Of a DNA stretch of 64,000 nucleotides, positions 21,661 to 32,400 are shown piece after piece (positions within the stretch are counted from its first letter, which is position 1; each line of letters begins with the position of its first letter). The DNA is from Candidula unifasciata (Eukaryota; Mollusca; Gastropoda; Stylommatophora; Geomitridae): NCBI GenBank assembly GCA_905116865.2, contig CAJHNH020004635.1, positions 183,501 to 247,500 of the forward strand. Direction: 5' to 3'. The notes under the pieces are model-generated. The model saw nothing but the letters and a program-made list of their open reading frames with translations, was not told the DNA's origin and made no database searches. The position numbers and the translations under genes were made by a program.

Positions 21661-22756
21661 TGATTGTGTATTTGATTCTGTATTTGCCTAAATTATAAAT
21701 TTTCTTAAAGCTGGAAAAAAATATTTAATGATATTCTGTTTTAAATGCCTCGGTTATCATAATCACCATGTTTCATTCATTACCCATAATCATTATTGAT
21801 TATAGGTAGACTTTCCAGCAAACATGATCACGTCAGTGCTCCTGCTCAGCTTTATCTATGTCACCCACAGTATCCAGGTGTTTATTATAAATAAAATAAT
21901 TAACCTGCTTATTCTTACGCACATTAGAATATTTATTTTTGCAGTTGCCAGTCCCTTACTAATCAAGTAACTTTCTACATCTTCGGTCTTTCATCTCTAC
22001 TATGATCTGTATGTCTGTGTGTCTATATGTCTGTCTGTCCTTCCATCCACCCATCCATCTGTGCTAGCGGGAGGAAGAAAATAATGAAAAACGTGGAGGT
22101 TGGGAGAAAAGGAAAAGAAAATTATGGTAAGGACAAAAAGTAGTTCCCCGCTGAACAGCTAAAACAGGAACAGTAAAGAAAGATAAGGGTTTTTCAGTGC
22201 AGTGGTAATGAAATATGTCATCAAAACCCGGACAAAGGATATGTGAATAACTGTATTACACAACAATAACAGACGATAACTACATTTTACTACAGAGGCA
22301 AGGGTACACACACCACGTGCACGGACTACAAGTTCTGTTGTGAATCAAGCAACTGAATGTAACAATCACATTCAACATCTGTTTATTTCACTGCACAAAA
22401 ACTTATGTGGTTCACAAAAAACAGTACATACACAACCAACCAATATCGTGTCTACATAGGCTACGCGTCAAGCACCCCAGCTAACAAAAGTTAAAGGTCA
22501 CCTCTAGCGACTTGAACTCCAGTATAATCCCCGAGCGATTATCTACACTGATAATGATAATCTAGGTCTACACAGTTTACCTACAGGAAAAAAATGTATA
22601 TCTAAGACCGAAACTAACCATAGAACATACCACCGTTGTAATCAACGAGCCGAACTCTCTACCTCGGTTCGGTCAATCGCACCTGTGCCACGACGAAACC
22701 AGTTTGATCAGCATCAGCAACATCTGGGCAACTGACAACGGCCAGGCGAGAACATA

Positions 22757-22757
<1 letters not shown>
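21661..22757. other. No gene recognised
   Basis: Mostly AT-rich sequence. A short CCATCCACCCATCCATC patch lies near 22043. No frame longer than about 60 codons makes sense. Confidence 0.4.

Positions 22758-22853
<96 letters not shown>
22758..22853 (+). repeat. (GA)n microsatellite
   Basis: About 47 uninterrupted GA units, the longest pure GA array here. Confidence 0.98.
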
Positions 22854-22854
<1 letters not shown>

Positions 22855-23004
22855 ATAGCGAAGTACAGGCCCTTTTATAAATTTCATGAACCTGCAACTG
22901 GCCAGATTTGTAGTCCCACCATAATCAAGACGTTTTCTTTGGCACTCTGCCCCACATCAATCCATCCATCCTTCTTTTTTTTTTCTTTCTTCACTCCCTT
23001 GGGA

Positions 23005-23275
23005 TTTTGGGTCAGGGGTTAAGGTTAGAGTTACAGCTACATTTAGGGTTAGGGTTGAGGTTAGATTTATGGTTAGGTTTAGATTTAGGGTTAGGGTTAG
23101 ATTTAGGGTTAAAGTATGATTTAGGGTTAAGGTTAGATTTAGGTGTAGGCTTTGATTAAGGGTTAGGGTTAGATTTGGGGTTAGGGCTAGATTTAGGGCT
23201 ATGGTTAATCGTTGTCTTTGAGGCGGTTGGGGCTAAGAAAAATCCCAACCCTAAACCCAACCCAAGCTAGTTTTT
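23005..23275 (+). repeat. Degenerate telomere-like repeats
   Basis: From about 23020 to 23205 TTAGGG units alternate with TTAGATT-type units, often as TTAGGGTTAGGGTTAGATT. After a 30-bp gap the orientation flips (CCCAACCCTAAACCCAACCC at about 23252). It is interstitial and not a chromosome end. Confidence 0.85.
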
Positions 23276-23330
23276 AGGAGATTTCGTGATGAGACACGAT
23301 TCGATCTCAAGGACTACATGATTCAAGGAA

Positions 23331-23372
23331 CAGGGGGGGGGGGGGGGGTTGTTGTGGGTTGGGGGGGGGGGG
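23331..23372 (+). repeat. Poly-G tracts
   Basis: Two G-runs separated by TTGTTGTGGGTT. Confidence 0.95.
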
Positions 23373-23439
23373 TGGATGTGGCAAATAAGAACCCGTAATG
23401 GCAACAATCAATGTTATCTTGCAAGTTTTCGACAAGCGG

Positions 23440-23530
23440 AAGACACAGACAGATGGCGTAGTTTATGTGCTAGTGCTTCCACAGATGCACCTCCACGACC
23501 CTAACCCCTGAAAGGTTATATTATGTGTGT
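23440..23530 (-). repeat. Rep-H fragment (minus)
   Basis: The reverse complement shares AGGGTCGTGGAGGTGCATC, TGGAAGCACTAGCACATAAA with the segment at 48,230-48,430. Confidence 0.65.
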
Positions 23531-23689
23531 AACAAAACTAAAGGGACTATTAATAATGTCAGCACTGCAGTTTCACTGCTGCTGTAAGATAGGTAATAGT
23601 AATGCAGCTGCAGTCGCCGCTGCTGTTGATGTTTCAATACTGCAACCACAACAACCATTTCTGTTGTGTACTACTTTTACCACTACTAT

Positions 23690-23780
23690 TCCTGCTACTA
23701 CTATATATTCCTGCTACTACTATATATTCCTGCTACTACTATATATTCCTGCTACTACTATATATTCCTGCTGCTAATAT
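23690..23780 (+). repeat. 19-bp tandem repeat, about 4.5 copies
   Basis: The unit is CCTGCTACTACTATATATT. The last unit diverges to CCTGCTGCTAATATT. The array reads open in more than one frame because the unit lacks stops on plus. Confidence 0.93.
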
Positions 23781-23879
23781 TTACTACTAATGTGCACACA
23801 GCTTTGAAGGAATTGGTTTAAAAAAAAGATCAAGACGTCTAAAACCGAAAACAAACTTGTAACAAGCGAAAGACACGTG

Positions 23880-23990
23880 TATCAAGTGTGGTACCGGGGT
23901 CCGTTATGAAAGCAATGAATTGTAGCTGTAAAAAACAGCATGCACGTCATAAGAGGCGACTAGAGAATGTTGCCATGGGAGTAGCTTCAG
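23880..23990 (-). repeat. Possible Rep-F fragment (minus)
   Basis: Only the phrase GCACGTCATAAGAGGCGACTA resembles reversed Rep-F (short split of that block). Weak. Confidence 0.3.
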
Positions 23991-23999
23991 GTTTATTTA

Positions 24000-24479
24000 A
24001 AACAAGAAAAACGCTAACTGTCGACAATTAACAAGTACAAAAAGGGCGTTAGCATGAGTTGGTTTATGTACCTGCGAGAGATGAGAGAAAGAAAAGGACA
24101 ATGCTGATACAGACAAAGAAAACAATGGTGCTGATTACAGCCACGATGAAGACGTAGAAGAGAAATAGAATACAAAATGCCTGTGCCGTCTTCACAATGA
24201 AAGTTGGCCATAGTGTACAGCTGGTGGCTTTGGGATTATTATTTTGTATTTGTATTTGGGAATGAAATGTCAGGTAATATATTTATTAGAAAGAAAATAT
24301 CAAGGATAGACACTAAGGACGTTCGTTACAGAAGCAGAAGAAAAATAATACACTAAGCCCAATATTATCACAAAGGTTATATTAAACTAAACGTTATTGG
24401 TTGATCTCAGGGTAGATATGGTCAAGGTTTTTTGGGAACAAGCAACGGAATCAGTAGAGAAACAAGATTATTATGGCCT
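24000..24479. other. No gene recognised
   Basis: AT-rich, with no match inside the window. Confidence 0.4.
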
Positions 24480-24680
24480 GGAGAGGATGAGGCACCTGGG
24501 TGTAACCAGAGGGTCTGGCCGGCTCACTACACTCAGAGGAAATGCAAGGCGGACATAAAACCAGATTGTGGTGCTACTGGAACCCTGCGCTGGCTACTGA
24601 AGATGAGGACGGAGCCCGCATGGGGATGCCCTGAATGCTGTGATGTCAATTCTTGACTCAACTCAACTCAACTCTCAGGG
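24480..24680 (+). pseudogene. 3' end of an RNase H-type LINE with (AACTC)n tail
   Basis: The open frame from 24432 ends ATGTLRWLLKMRTEPAWGC, then PECCDVNS and a stop. Immediately after it comes TTGACTCAACTCAACTCAAC and CTC. The CPEC ending and a tail touching the stop parallel the main LINE, but the tail unit is five bases rather than four, so it is a related subfamily. Confidence 0.7.
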
Positions 24681-24779
24681 TAAATACAACACTTGTTAGC
24701 TACTGTACTTGCCAAACATTGGATTTTATTTCAGAGCCAACTAACAAGTATAGCTTTATCAGCTAAACAAGAGCAACGC

Positions 24780-25075
24780 AGATGTTTTGAAAAAAGGTAA
24801 GAGCAGGAAGACGACGTATCAAAAACATTATAAAGAGGCATGCATCATTTTCTTGGTCATGTTGTGAGAAGAAGGAAACAGAGACATGGTGCGACCTCCG
24901 AAACATCTGTGGAAACGAGACGGAAGAAGACAATGCGAAAATATTCTTGTCAGCCTTTTGGCATGGCATGCAGGAGTGTCAGCACACGAAAATGATGCAT
25001 GCTGCAGAAGACTGTAGACTGTTGACAGACATGATCGCCCACGCCAGTGGGCAAATCACATGGTGATGACCAGAC
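24780..25075 (+). pseudogene. LINE reverse-transcriptase C-terminal relic
   Basis: Pieces in shifting frames: HHFLGHVVRRRKQRHGATS, then LAWHAGVS-like sequence and AAEDCRLLTDMIAHAS. The end GATGATGACC resembles the ATG-type tail of this LINE group. Heavily mutated. Confidence 0.65.
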
Positions 25076-25109
25076 TCATGTCTCGCCCAGAAATATTGAA
25101 ATCAAATCC

Positions 25110-25215
25110 ATACCAGGATATTGTTTTAATGACATAGAAAACCAAGGTCGACCCAGCCGAAAATGAGTACCAGACATATCATAGGAAGTAAAGACGGTTG
25201 GCATGATGTTGAGTG
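25110..25215 (+). repeat. SINE-E fragment
   Basis: AACCAAGGTCGACCCAGCCG, AAAATGAGTACCAG, GGAAGTAAAGACGGTTGGCA, TGATGTTGA: the central SINE-E block. Confidence 0.7.
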
Positions 25216-25269
25216 AATTTTCTGTAGAAAGCTGTTTCATCCCATCTTGGTCCTCTTTAATCATCCGGT

Positions 25270-25690
25270 CTCGAGGTGAAGTATGTCAAATTTACCAGAA
25301 AGTGCCCGTTTGTGCGCTTGGTAATGTGGATGGATTCCCAGGGACTCCATCGCTTGCCTTGCTTCCGGCTTGGTCTTTACATCATTGTTGGCTATAGTAT
25401 ACTGTTTGCTGGCATCTGTGTTATATGGCCATACCATTTTACTTGTTTTTTCCTAATAACTCCCAGAGCTGCTGCTAGCCCTCTCTTCCACTGGATTTCA
25501 TCGTTTCTGAGCTCATCTCTTCTAGCTATCTTAAACGCTTTTCTCATTTCAGTTGTAATTTTTCTTTTCTCTTTTCTATCACTGTTGAGACCTGGTATTG
25601 ATAGCACAGGGTTGGCAAAAAAACTGTGCCGTAGAGTGCTCTTCCGGAGTGCTGTCTGGTCTATACAAATACGACGGAAGCGTCTGTAGA
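25270..25690 (-). pseudogene. LINE reverse-transcriptase C-terminal relic
   Basis: Minus frame 25392-25607 has RKAFKIARRDELRNDEIQW and RKKQVKWYGHITQMP; after a stop the next frame reads RQAMESLGIHPHYQAHKRAL. This W-Y-GH-MP pattern is the usual LINE tail. Two frames are needed to read it through. Confidence 0.75.
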
Positions 25691-25784
25691 GTGAAAATAA
25701 TGTTTTCCGCTTACGTTACTTTAAGTACGTCTGTTAGTTTAACACTTTCATTCTTTAGTAGTTGTTACTTAATCAATAAATCAA

Positions 25785-26015
25785 TCAGTCAGGTGCCATC
25801 AATTAGGTGCCATCAGTCAGGTGCCATCAGTCAGGTGCCATCAATCAGGTGCCATCAGTCAGGTGCCATCAGTCAGGTGCCATCAATCAGGTGCCATCAA
25901 TCAGGTGCCATCAATCAGGTGCCATCAGTCAGGTGCCATCAATCAGGTGTCATCAGTCAGGTGCCATCAGTCAGGTGCCATCAGTCAGGTGCCATCAGTC
26001 AGGTGCCATCAGTCG
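25785..26015 (+). repeat. 14-bp minisatellite, about 16 copies
   Basis: The unit is CAGGTGCCATCAGT or CAGGTGCCATCAAT; one unit has GTCATC. All three plus frames are open across it because three units make 42 bp without a stop. The reading frames spanning it are artefacts of the array. Confidence 0.96.
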
Positions 26016-26189
26016 GCTGCCTTTCTAAAATGAAAGTTGGCTGCAATGACTCAAAATCACGCTCGGTCTCTCTCTTGTCCTGGTTCTGCAAACTCTCAGA
26101 CTGCTGTATGTCCATCTCTTAATGTTGTCCTCCCACTTGTCTCATGGTCCACCTCTTGCTCTCTTGCCCTCGTTTTGTCTTAACGATGA

Positions 26190-26360
26190 TCGGCGTCTGT
26201 AGTTTTGGCGCTGCGAACGCACTTCGTAGGTCCTAGATACATGGTTCGATTCAGCTGCAAGAAATATGTTGGCAGACATAATTTTTTTTAAAATTTGACA
26301 GAGGTATAGGGCGCCGGTCATTCCAATAACAGTGGCAAACTACTGAACGTGAAATTGTCT
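26190..26360 (+). mobile_element. SINE-A copy
   Basis: GTTTTGGCGCTGCGAACGCA, TTCGTAGGTC, ATGGTTCGATTC (B box), then a diverged middle and GTGGCAAACTACTGAACGTG. The 3' end is missing. Confidence 0.75.
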
Positions 26361-26894
26361 TGTAGTATTATCATCATTATTAGAAGCCACTTCTGCCGTT
26401 AAGCGGCGTGGGAAGGAAAAATTTGCGATCCAGTGCACGCGGCTGCCACTGGCTATTGTTGCAGTACATTTATGTGTAGTATCATAAACAAATAAAATGC
26501 TAGCGCTGGTTCCAAAATGCCATGTAAAGGACAAAATACAAATTGTATCCCAACCATTACTCATTTTATGGGAGAGGTCTTTTAACCTGTTTAACTTATT
26601 TAACTTAGTCGATCCTCTTGTATCTTGTAGTGAAGAAGTTAGCCAGAAAGAGAGCACACGACTTCTTTATTAGCAGTTTGTCTTGGGCTTTGTCCCATTG
26701 CAGTCGGATGTTGTCTTCAAATCGGACCCTTGATCGCCCAAATCCTTTTAACTTGTTGGATTAGAAATGATGTTATTTTGCAGAAGAAGTTAAAAAAGTT
26801 AATTTGGATAGACCGAGTTAATGAAGCAGCTGAGTACGAGTGGGCAGAAGATACTTGAACGTAACCGAAAACATACAACATGTGACAAGTTGCT
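26361..26894. other. No gene recognised
   Basis: Includes a 105-codon minus frame (26340-26657) with no resemblance I recognise and SINE-A at its edge. Confidence 0.35.
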
Positions 26895-27200
26895 TAGTAC
26901 TGGAGTTCTAGTAATTTCCCCTGGTCTCTGGGTAGTGAGATTGGATGCCCGTGTGTAATGTTGCGCACGCAAAAAAAAATCCCGTGGAAATCGAAACGAG
27001 TAGCCTAACGGATTTGCCCATCCAAAATTTGGAGTTAAAAAAAATTTACCCAAAATATTTCAGGATCCTCGCCAGTGCTACGGAACCCGTGCACAGCGCT
27101 AAACAACTTCTGACTCAGACTTGAGTTGGAAGTAGAACGGCGCACGTATGGGTTACTATCCGTGTGCCGTGATGTTGATTCGTTGTTTAATTTTCAAACT
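26895..27200 (+). repeat. SINE-B, 5'-truncated
   Basis: Begins at GGAGTTCTAGTAATTTCCCC and continues with CTGGTCTCTGGGTAGTGAGA, GTAGCCTAACGG, GGATCCTCGCCAGTGCTACG and the 3' end TCGTTGTTTAATTTTCAAAC. The tRNA-like head is absent. Confidence 0.85.
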
Positions 27201-27240
27201 TTAACGCTATGCTGAGTGCTGAAAACGTTACCGCTAGTGT
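27201..27240 (+). repeat. Single outlying 27-bp unit
   Basis: TAACGCTATGCTGAGTGCTG followed by AAAACGTTACCGCTAGT is the same unit as the array at 28,564-28,706. Confidence 0.75.
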
Positions 27241-27729
27241 AACAGGGAAACGTCATCACTTGTTTATTAGCAGTTAGGATATTACGCAGAGCTGCGATGT
27301 ATCGGGATGAACAAGTTTAGGTGGCCTTTTTCCCGCTAAACTAACTATAGACGTCATCACTTGTTTGTCAGAAGGTAGATTTTGTGTATTAGTTAATGCG
27401 AAGAAAATAAACAGGTCTTTGCAACAATATTTTGTAAATAGTATTTGACTTCATTGTTGACGTGCTTTTCAGAGAGAAAGTAGTAGTACTCGCTTTGTAG
27501 AAGTCTATATAACGTCAGTTGTCAATTTAATTACTATATTTGCGCAAAATAAAATAATGAAATCTGATGTAAGTGACATATAGTTAGAAAATCCCACGTG
27601 AGAACGTACATAGTAAACAAGTTTAGCATAAACAAATATTCTAGAAGCAGAACAAGTGAGAAGAAAACAAATAACTAGCATTCCAGCATCCAAGTCTTAA
27701 TAATGAGTAAGAAACCACTTTGGTTAAGC
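27241..27729. other. No gene recognised
   Basis: The phrase GACGTCATCACTTGTTTG-like occurs twice (about 27253 and 27351). Nothing else. Confidence 0.4.
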
Positions 27730-27960
27730 CTTTAGTCTACACGACTTAAAAAGAGAAGGAACCAGTAATTTGAACCCTCAAAGAAGCCTATAGCGGTAGA
27801 GATGTCAGCCCAACACTAGAAGCTTTCAGTCTACAAGACTTAGAAAGTGGAGGGACTAGTAATATTGACCATCAGAGCAAGCCTTCTGTCGATGAGACTT
27901 AGATGACAAGGGACTAGTAACATGGGCCCTCATGGAGCACTTTCAGCTGAGGAGATGCCA
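27730..27960 (+). repeat. Degenerate tandem repeat of about 50-110 bp spacing
   Basis: AGTCTACACGACTTAAAAAG, AGTCTACAAGACTTAGAAAG and GTCGATGAGACTTAGATGAC each precede GGGACYAGTAAYAT-like text and a CCCTCA or CCATCA block. CAACACTAGAAG also recurs. It is an old, irregular duplication series. Confidence 0.6.
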
Positions 27961-28563
27961 ACTCAACACTAGAAGGAGAAGAGCCAGTCACATGGAGCTT
28001 TGAAGACAGACACTAGAGAAGAGAATAAGTAAGAAGAAACTCCAGAGATATGAAACGAGTCATCGAACTACAGAGACTACACGCAAGAAACATGGATCCA
28101 TGGTTAACAGAGACACATTAGGTAGGAACACTATTAAGATGTTAGAATCGACGATCAAGCCGTTAGTACCAGACAGTACTGGAGGCCAGGTGGCAGTTAC
28201 AGGCACTAGAAACAAAGTAACTAGAGATGAAGAACACAACGCGAACCTACGAATATTTAGCCATAGGAAAAACACAGCGCCTTTTAAAATATCATTGATG
28301 TTGTTTGTGACATTGCTGAAGTATCACAATAAAGACAGTATAGACAAGAACAGCTGTTTCAAGACCTATTATTATACCAGCATCAGTCACGTGAGAAGCA
28401 TGCAGCTAGCAAAACATCATCATCATCATCATCCCTATTGACATGACTATCTTTTTCCTCGTCTGTAATCTTCAAATCGACTCTTGTAGCAAACCTAACG
28501 ACGAACCTGGGTGTGACATCAACATACGCAACAAAGACGAGAGCTGTGCAACACTATGCTTAG
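27961..28563. other. No gene recognised
   Basis: A 113-codon plus frame (28100-28441) has no family resemblance and ends in a (CAT)n-coded His run (28417-28433). I do not support it as a gene. Confidence 0.35.
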
Positions 28564-28706
28564 TAAAGAAAACGTTAACGCAATGCTTAGAACTGAAAAC
28601 GTTAACGCCATTCTCAGTAATGAAAACGTTAACGCTATGACTAGTACTGAAAACGTTAACGCTACGCTTAGTACTGAAAACGTTAACACCATGCTTAGTC
28701 CTGAAG
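28564..28706 (+). repeat. 27-bp minisatellite with AACGTTAAC core
   Basis: GAAAACGTTAACGC starts at 28568, 28595, 28622, 28649 and 28676, each followed by a variable ATGCTTAGTACT-like half. In one plus frame it reads as a nonapeptide (TENVNAMLS). The core contains the overlapping palindromes AACGTT and GTTAAC. A poly-G run (28736-28751) follows. Confidence 0.93.
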
Positions 28707-28796
28707 AAAAATTTAGCAGTACGTGTAGTACTGGGTGGGGGGGGGGGGGGAGGAGGTATCGGTATGGTAAGAACTGGAAAGTTAAGTTATGATTGG

Positions 28797-29005
28797 TACG
28801 GAAGTCGGTGTTTGAGCCAGGGTGCTGGGTTCGATCCAACCTGCGGGTGACTTGGCAGCAGCCTGTTGTTTTCGACAGTGGTACCGAGAGCTGGTCATTC
28901 TGAAAAAAAAAATGGCAAACTACTGAGCGTAAAATCTGCCTATAAAAACCACAAGAGCAACCCCAAAAAAAATTGGTTTGTTTCTACAAAGTCATCTAAG
29001 AGAAA
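28797..29005 (+). mobile_element. SINE-A copy
   Basis: GGGTGCTGGGTTCGATCCAA, then TTTTCGACAGTGGTACCGAG, GGCAAACTACTGAGCGTAAA and TTGGTTTGTTTCTACAAAGT. The first half of the head is diverged. Confidence 0.8.
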
Positions 29006-29838
29006 AAAAAATTAAGCTGAAAAGCTAAAGGTACGTCTAATTTTGAAAAAGTTCAATGGCATGCTTGGTACTAAAAAAAAAAAAAAAAAGTGAATAGTGT
29101 GCTCAAGGCTGACATAATTTGTTTCCTAGAATTTTAAAAGAGAAATCAGACTCACCTGTGTTAACTTCCTGGGAGGCAATTATCCGCCAAACGTAGAAGC
29201 AGCAGTCACAGTGGATACGGGTTTCAGTTGAACAATAAAAAGGTTTTTGCCCTTAAGTCCTTTGTTAGGAACGAGACGAGATCATGCAGAAGGCTTTGAA
29301 ACAGATTAAATCAAATGCCTGGCAAATAGTTTCAAAGTGCAGTAAATTGTGTCTACAGTTGTTGGTCTTGTCTACCCTTACTGGTATGTTAGTTCATGTC
29401 AATGCGTTTGTTTCTGCCTTAAAAGTATTAGTAACTTAGTAACTACTTTAAACGTGTCTAATGTTTCTGGCAATTGAAGGAAAGATAATTCCTAACAGAA
29501 GTGACTTTCCTACTTTGAAAACAGGACACTATTAGCTTTCCAGGCCAAGCTATATACCTTTGTCTCGGGTTGGCTGTTTTTATGCTGAAAAACTAATTAA
29601 TATGATAATGTATTGGTTGTCAAAGGAGTTTTAGTTCAGATCCTTTGACAGATCAGTGGGTGGAGAGAAACCGAATGGAACTAATGGAAGAGGTAAATTG
29701 CCGCGTTCCTTATCTGTGTTTGAAGACTGTAACACAAACCTGCCAGTGAACTTCAAAACAACGCCGCTGTCAGCCCAGCTGTTCGTGGTGCCAGCGCGCG
29801 ATGGGGTGCGGTTCCGCAGTGGTTGCATTTTGATGTAA
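29006..29838. other. No gene recognised
   Basis: A poly-A run lies at about 29072-29088. No frame or repeat is supported. Confidence 0.4.
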
Positions 29839-29853
29839 TTGTCTCCATATGAG

Positions 29854-30074
29854 TCGGCTCTGTGGCTAACTCGATGCGAACGCTTCGTAATGCCGGGGTG
29901 CCGGGTTCGATCCCAGCCGCGGGACATGTGCCTTGCGTTGGTTTCGACAGTGTTATCAGGGGGCTGACAGTCCAGAAAGAAATGGCAAACTACTGGACGT
30001 AAATTTGCCTACAAAGCAGCCAGGGGTTGCTGGGGTTGGTTCTGCAACGTCCTGTAAAGGATACGCAAATAACC
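29854..30074 (+). mobile_element. SINE-A, full length, with eroded target duplication
   Basis: Perfect B box GGGTTCGATCCC at about 29904; the body has TTGGTTTCGACAGTGTTATC, AATGGCAAACTACTGGACGT and GGTTGGTTCTGCAACGTCCT, ending GATACGCAAATAACC. Flanks TTGTCTCCATATGAG (29839-29853) and TTGTCCCCATAGGAG (30075-30089) differ at two of 15 positions. Confidence 0.9.
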
Positions 30075-30359
30075 TTGTCCCCATAGGAGCCGGAATCTGA
30101 GGGCGCAGCACAGTTTCCCTGGCTCCCACGCCCCCATCCACCCAATAATGGTGTAAGGACGTTAAGCAGCCACTTCAAACTAGTAAATACATTCTCTCAA
30201 AAAGTATTTGTTTCTCAGTTTCTATTATTTTATATCTAAGACTTTAGTTTGCCATTCAATACAGTTTGATTATTATTATGATCTTAAAATAGGATTAGTC
30301 AACTTGCAAAATTTACGCACTAATTTTGTAAGTATGTTAAGCAGCCCTATTCAAACAAG

Positions 30360-30363
30360 TATA

Positions 30364-30430
<67 letters not shown>
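30360..30430 (+). repeat. (TA)n microsatellite, left of a pair
   Basis: About 33 TA units, with one TG step near the start. Confidence 0.97.
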
Positions 30431-30432
<2 letters not shown>

Positions 30433-30714
30433 GGCCGCAGTCGATAAGAGGCTCGCTTTCAAATCCAGCCGAGACTCGCTGCAGCCCACGGTCGGTGTTC
30501 GAAACCGGACGTCTCCCCCGGTTCACCCAGCCTCTAGGAAATGGGTACCAGAGTTGACACTCTGGGGTAAATGGAGGAACATCGCTGTAGCTACAAAGTT
30601 ACGTGCCAACGGCGACACATGCGAACAATTCTTATCAGCTGTCCATACTGGTGGCAGAGCACTTATGGTTTATAACCGTGTGCAATGACGCTGGCTCACA
30701 TCTCCCGACTTTAC

Positions 30715-30716
<2 letters not shown>
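30431..30716 (+). mobile_element. tRNA-headed SINE-like unit between two (TA)n arrays
   Basis: The head has CAGTCGATAAGAGGCTCGCT and a B-box-like GGTGTTCGAAACC. The middle ACCCAGCCTCTAGGAAATGG, GTACC recalls SINE-E, but the 3' part (GGCAGAGCACTTATGGTTTA onward) is not shared with other copies here. Confidence 0.55.

Positions 30717-30787
<71 letters not shown>
30717..30787 (+). repeat. (TA)n microsatellite, right of a pair
   Basis: About 35 TA units. Confidence 0.97.
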
Positions 30788-30790
<3 letters not shown>

Positions 30791-30889
30791 TCCAGAAACC
30801 ATGAGTTGGAAACCCTGTGGCTCAGTACAGTAGATATTGTAAACCTTCGGCTTTGATTCCATGATAGATACCGTAAGTAAATCTGGGAG

Positions 30890-30998
30890 AAATGTTACTT
30901 TTCTGCTTACCCCTGGGCGTGAACCCGACCCACAAAGAGTTCGTCACCCGGTCGCCGCTTAGTCAGGTTTAACCAACTGCGCTAGCAAGCCCGGCATA
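30890..30998 (-). other. tRNA-like SINE head (minus)
   Basis: On the minus strand: GGGCTTGCTAGCGCAGTTGG (a perfect A box, TAGCGCAGTTGG) and GGGTTCACGCC (B box). The A-B distance is about 30 bp longer than in most tRNAs and no acceptor pairing is seen, so it is probably a SINE head. Confidence 0.55.
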
Positions 30999-31094
30999 CA
31001 AGTATTTAGATTCCGTTTCAAAGCTTTAGTTTTTCTACATCGTATTATTTGAGACGAATTATACTATTCAATGCAGTTTTTTTATTACAGTTGG

Positions 31095-31300
31095 TCTACT
31101 GGCTAGAAGGTGTTGGGATCAAATGCGCTTCCAGTTTATTTCTTTTCTTCACAATGGACTGTGTCCTTTAGGCATACCTAGCCTAAAATTGGTACCCAGT
31201 AGTATATTGGGAAGTGAAGGTGGCCGGCCTTGATGTTGACCACCACATCACTCGCGAGTACTGATTGGCCTATACAGATAGGAGTAACATTATATGTCCC
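31095..31300 (+). repeat. SINE-E body
   Basis: ACCTAGCCTAAAATTGGTAC, GGGAAGTGAAGGTGGCCGGC, TTGATGTTGACC, ACATCACTCG, TGATTGGCCTATACAGATAG. Confidence 0.8.
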
Positions 31301-32284
31301 ATGTGTCAGGCGAAACAAAATGGTGTTTTACATTTTTTAAACACTTTTTAACAACAAACAAGCGAACTGAGAAAAAGAAGGCTGGGTAGATCAACTTTAC
31401 CCATATGTCACTGTATGCTACATCTGGCTGGTAGAGCCGTTACATGTGCCTTAAATATAACTTCTTCCGAGGTTGAACAGGTTACTGGTGATCTACCATT
31501 TTGGTTTGCCGTATACTTGTAGTGACTGTACACAAGGCGATGAGTTGTCAAAAAGGCCGTTCCAACAATGAATATGGAACAATATGGTGTTTTCAATTTA
31601 CCCTTAAGTGGAGTTGTCTCCTTGTTTATCGTGTTGTTACTTATTCGAGACCACTCGAACTGGACAAATGAGACATTCCGAATACCATTTATTAGCGATT
31701 GCTAATAGAAAACACGAAGTAGATGAAATAAAATGTGTACAAATCTTTGAAGGTGGCATTAGGAGTGGATCTAGCAAGGAGGGGCACTCGAGAGGAAGAG
31801 AATGATGTGTGTGATGTCAGTGAACTACAGGAAAGTTACATTTACAGTGTACAAGTAAGCCATCTGCTGCGCCGGACTGGACGAAGCATCATTAATTATG
31901 CTACTTTGTTCTACGTTGTGTATTTTTCAGTCAGCACTAATTCATGTGAAAGAAGGTTATATGGCGATTAATTTCTATGTCTTCATTATTTTTATATAAT
32001 TAAACATATCTAAATTTGCGTTCTTTTAGAAACTGCCATACTTTTAGTTTGGCTGGTGTTTAATAGTAACTACTTCTCAACCACCTAGACTATAACTGAG
32101 ATATCGAGCTACTTGTGTGTTTGTGTAATGTGTCCTACCATGTCACATCTTATTATCAACGTTTTTTGTTCTTGACATAGGTTCTTATTACCGAAACGTC
32201 GGACACATGTGAGACGATTGTCGTATATATTAGTACTTTGCTTGTAATTTTTGTGTCATTTATATATTTTTTTGTGTGGTCACT
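31301..32284. other. No gene recognised
   Basis: Near 32,185-32,210 the phrase TACCGAAACGTCGGACACAT recalls Penelope-like element ends, but nothing else supports that. Confidence 0.35.
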
Positions 32285-32400
32285 GTAACCACTTATACCA
32301 TTTACATTTTAAGTAACCACTTATGCCAGTTACTTTTTATGTAATCACTTATACTAGTTACCTTTTAAGTAACCACTTATATCAGTTACCTTTTAAGTAT
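32285..32400 (+). repeat. 28-bp tandem repeat, four copies
   Basis: GTAACCACTTAT-type starts lie at 32285, 32313, 32341 and 32369, an exact 28-bp period. Each unit ends in AGTTACCTTTTAA or a variant. Confidence 0.92.

Noticed and set aside
22970..23275. True telomere or chromosome end
   Set aside because: The array is short, degenerate, changes strand and is followed by ordinary sequence.
25598..26122. 174-codon frame and two overlapping frames over the 14-bp array
   Set aside because: All three plus frames are open because the repeat has no stop in any phase; the upstream part is antisense to a LINE tail.
28100..28441. 113-codon frame with C-terminal His run as a host exon
   Set aside because: No domain or splice context; the His run is a (CAT)n microsatellite.
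30890..30998. Functional tRNA gene on minus
   Set aside because: The A and B boxes are too far apart for most tRNAs and no acceptor pairing is visible.
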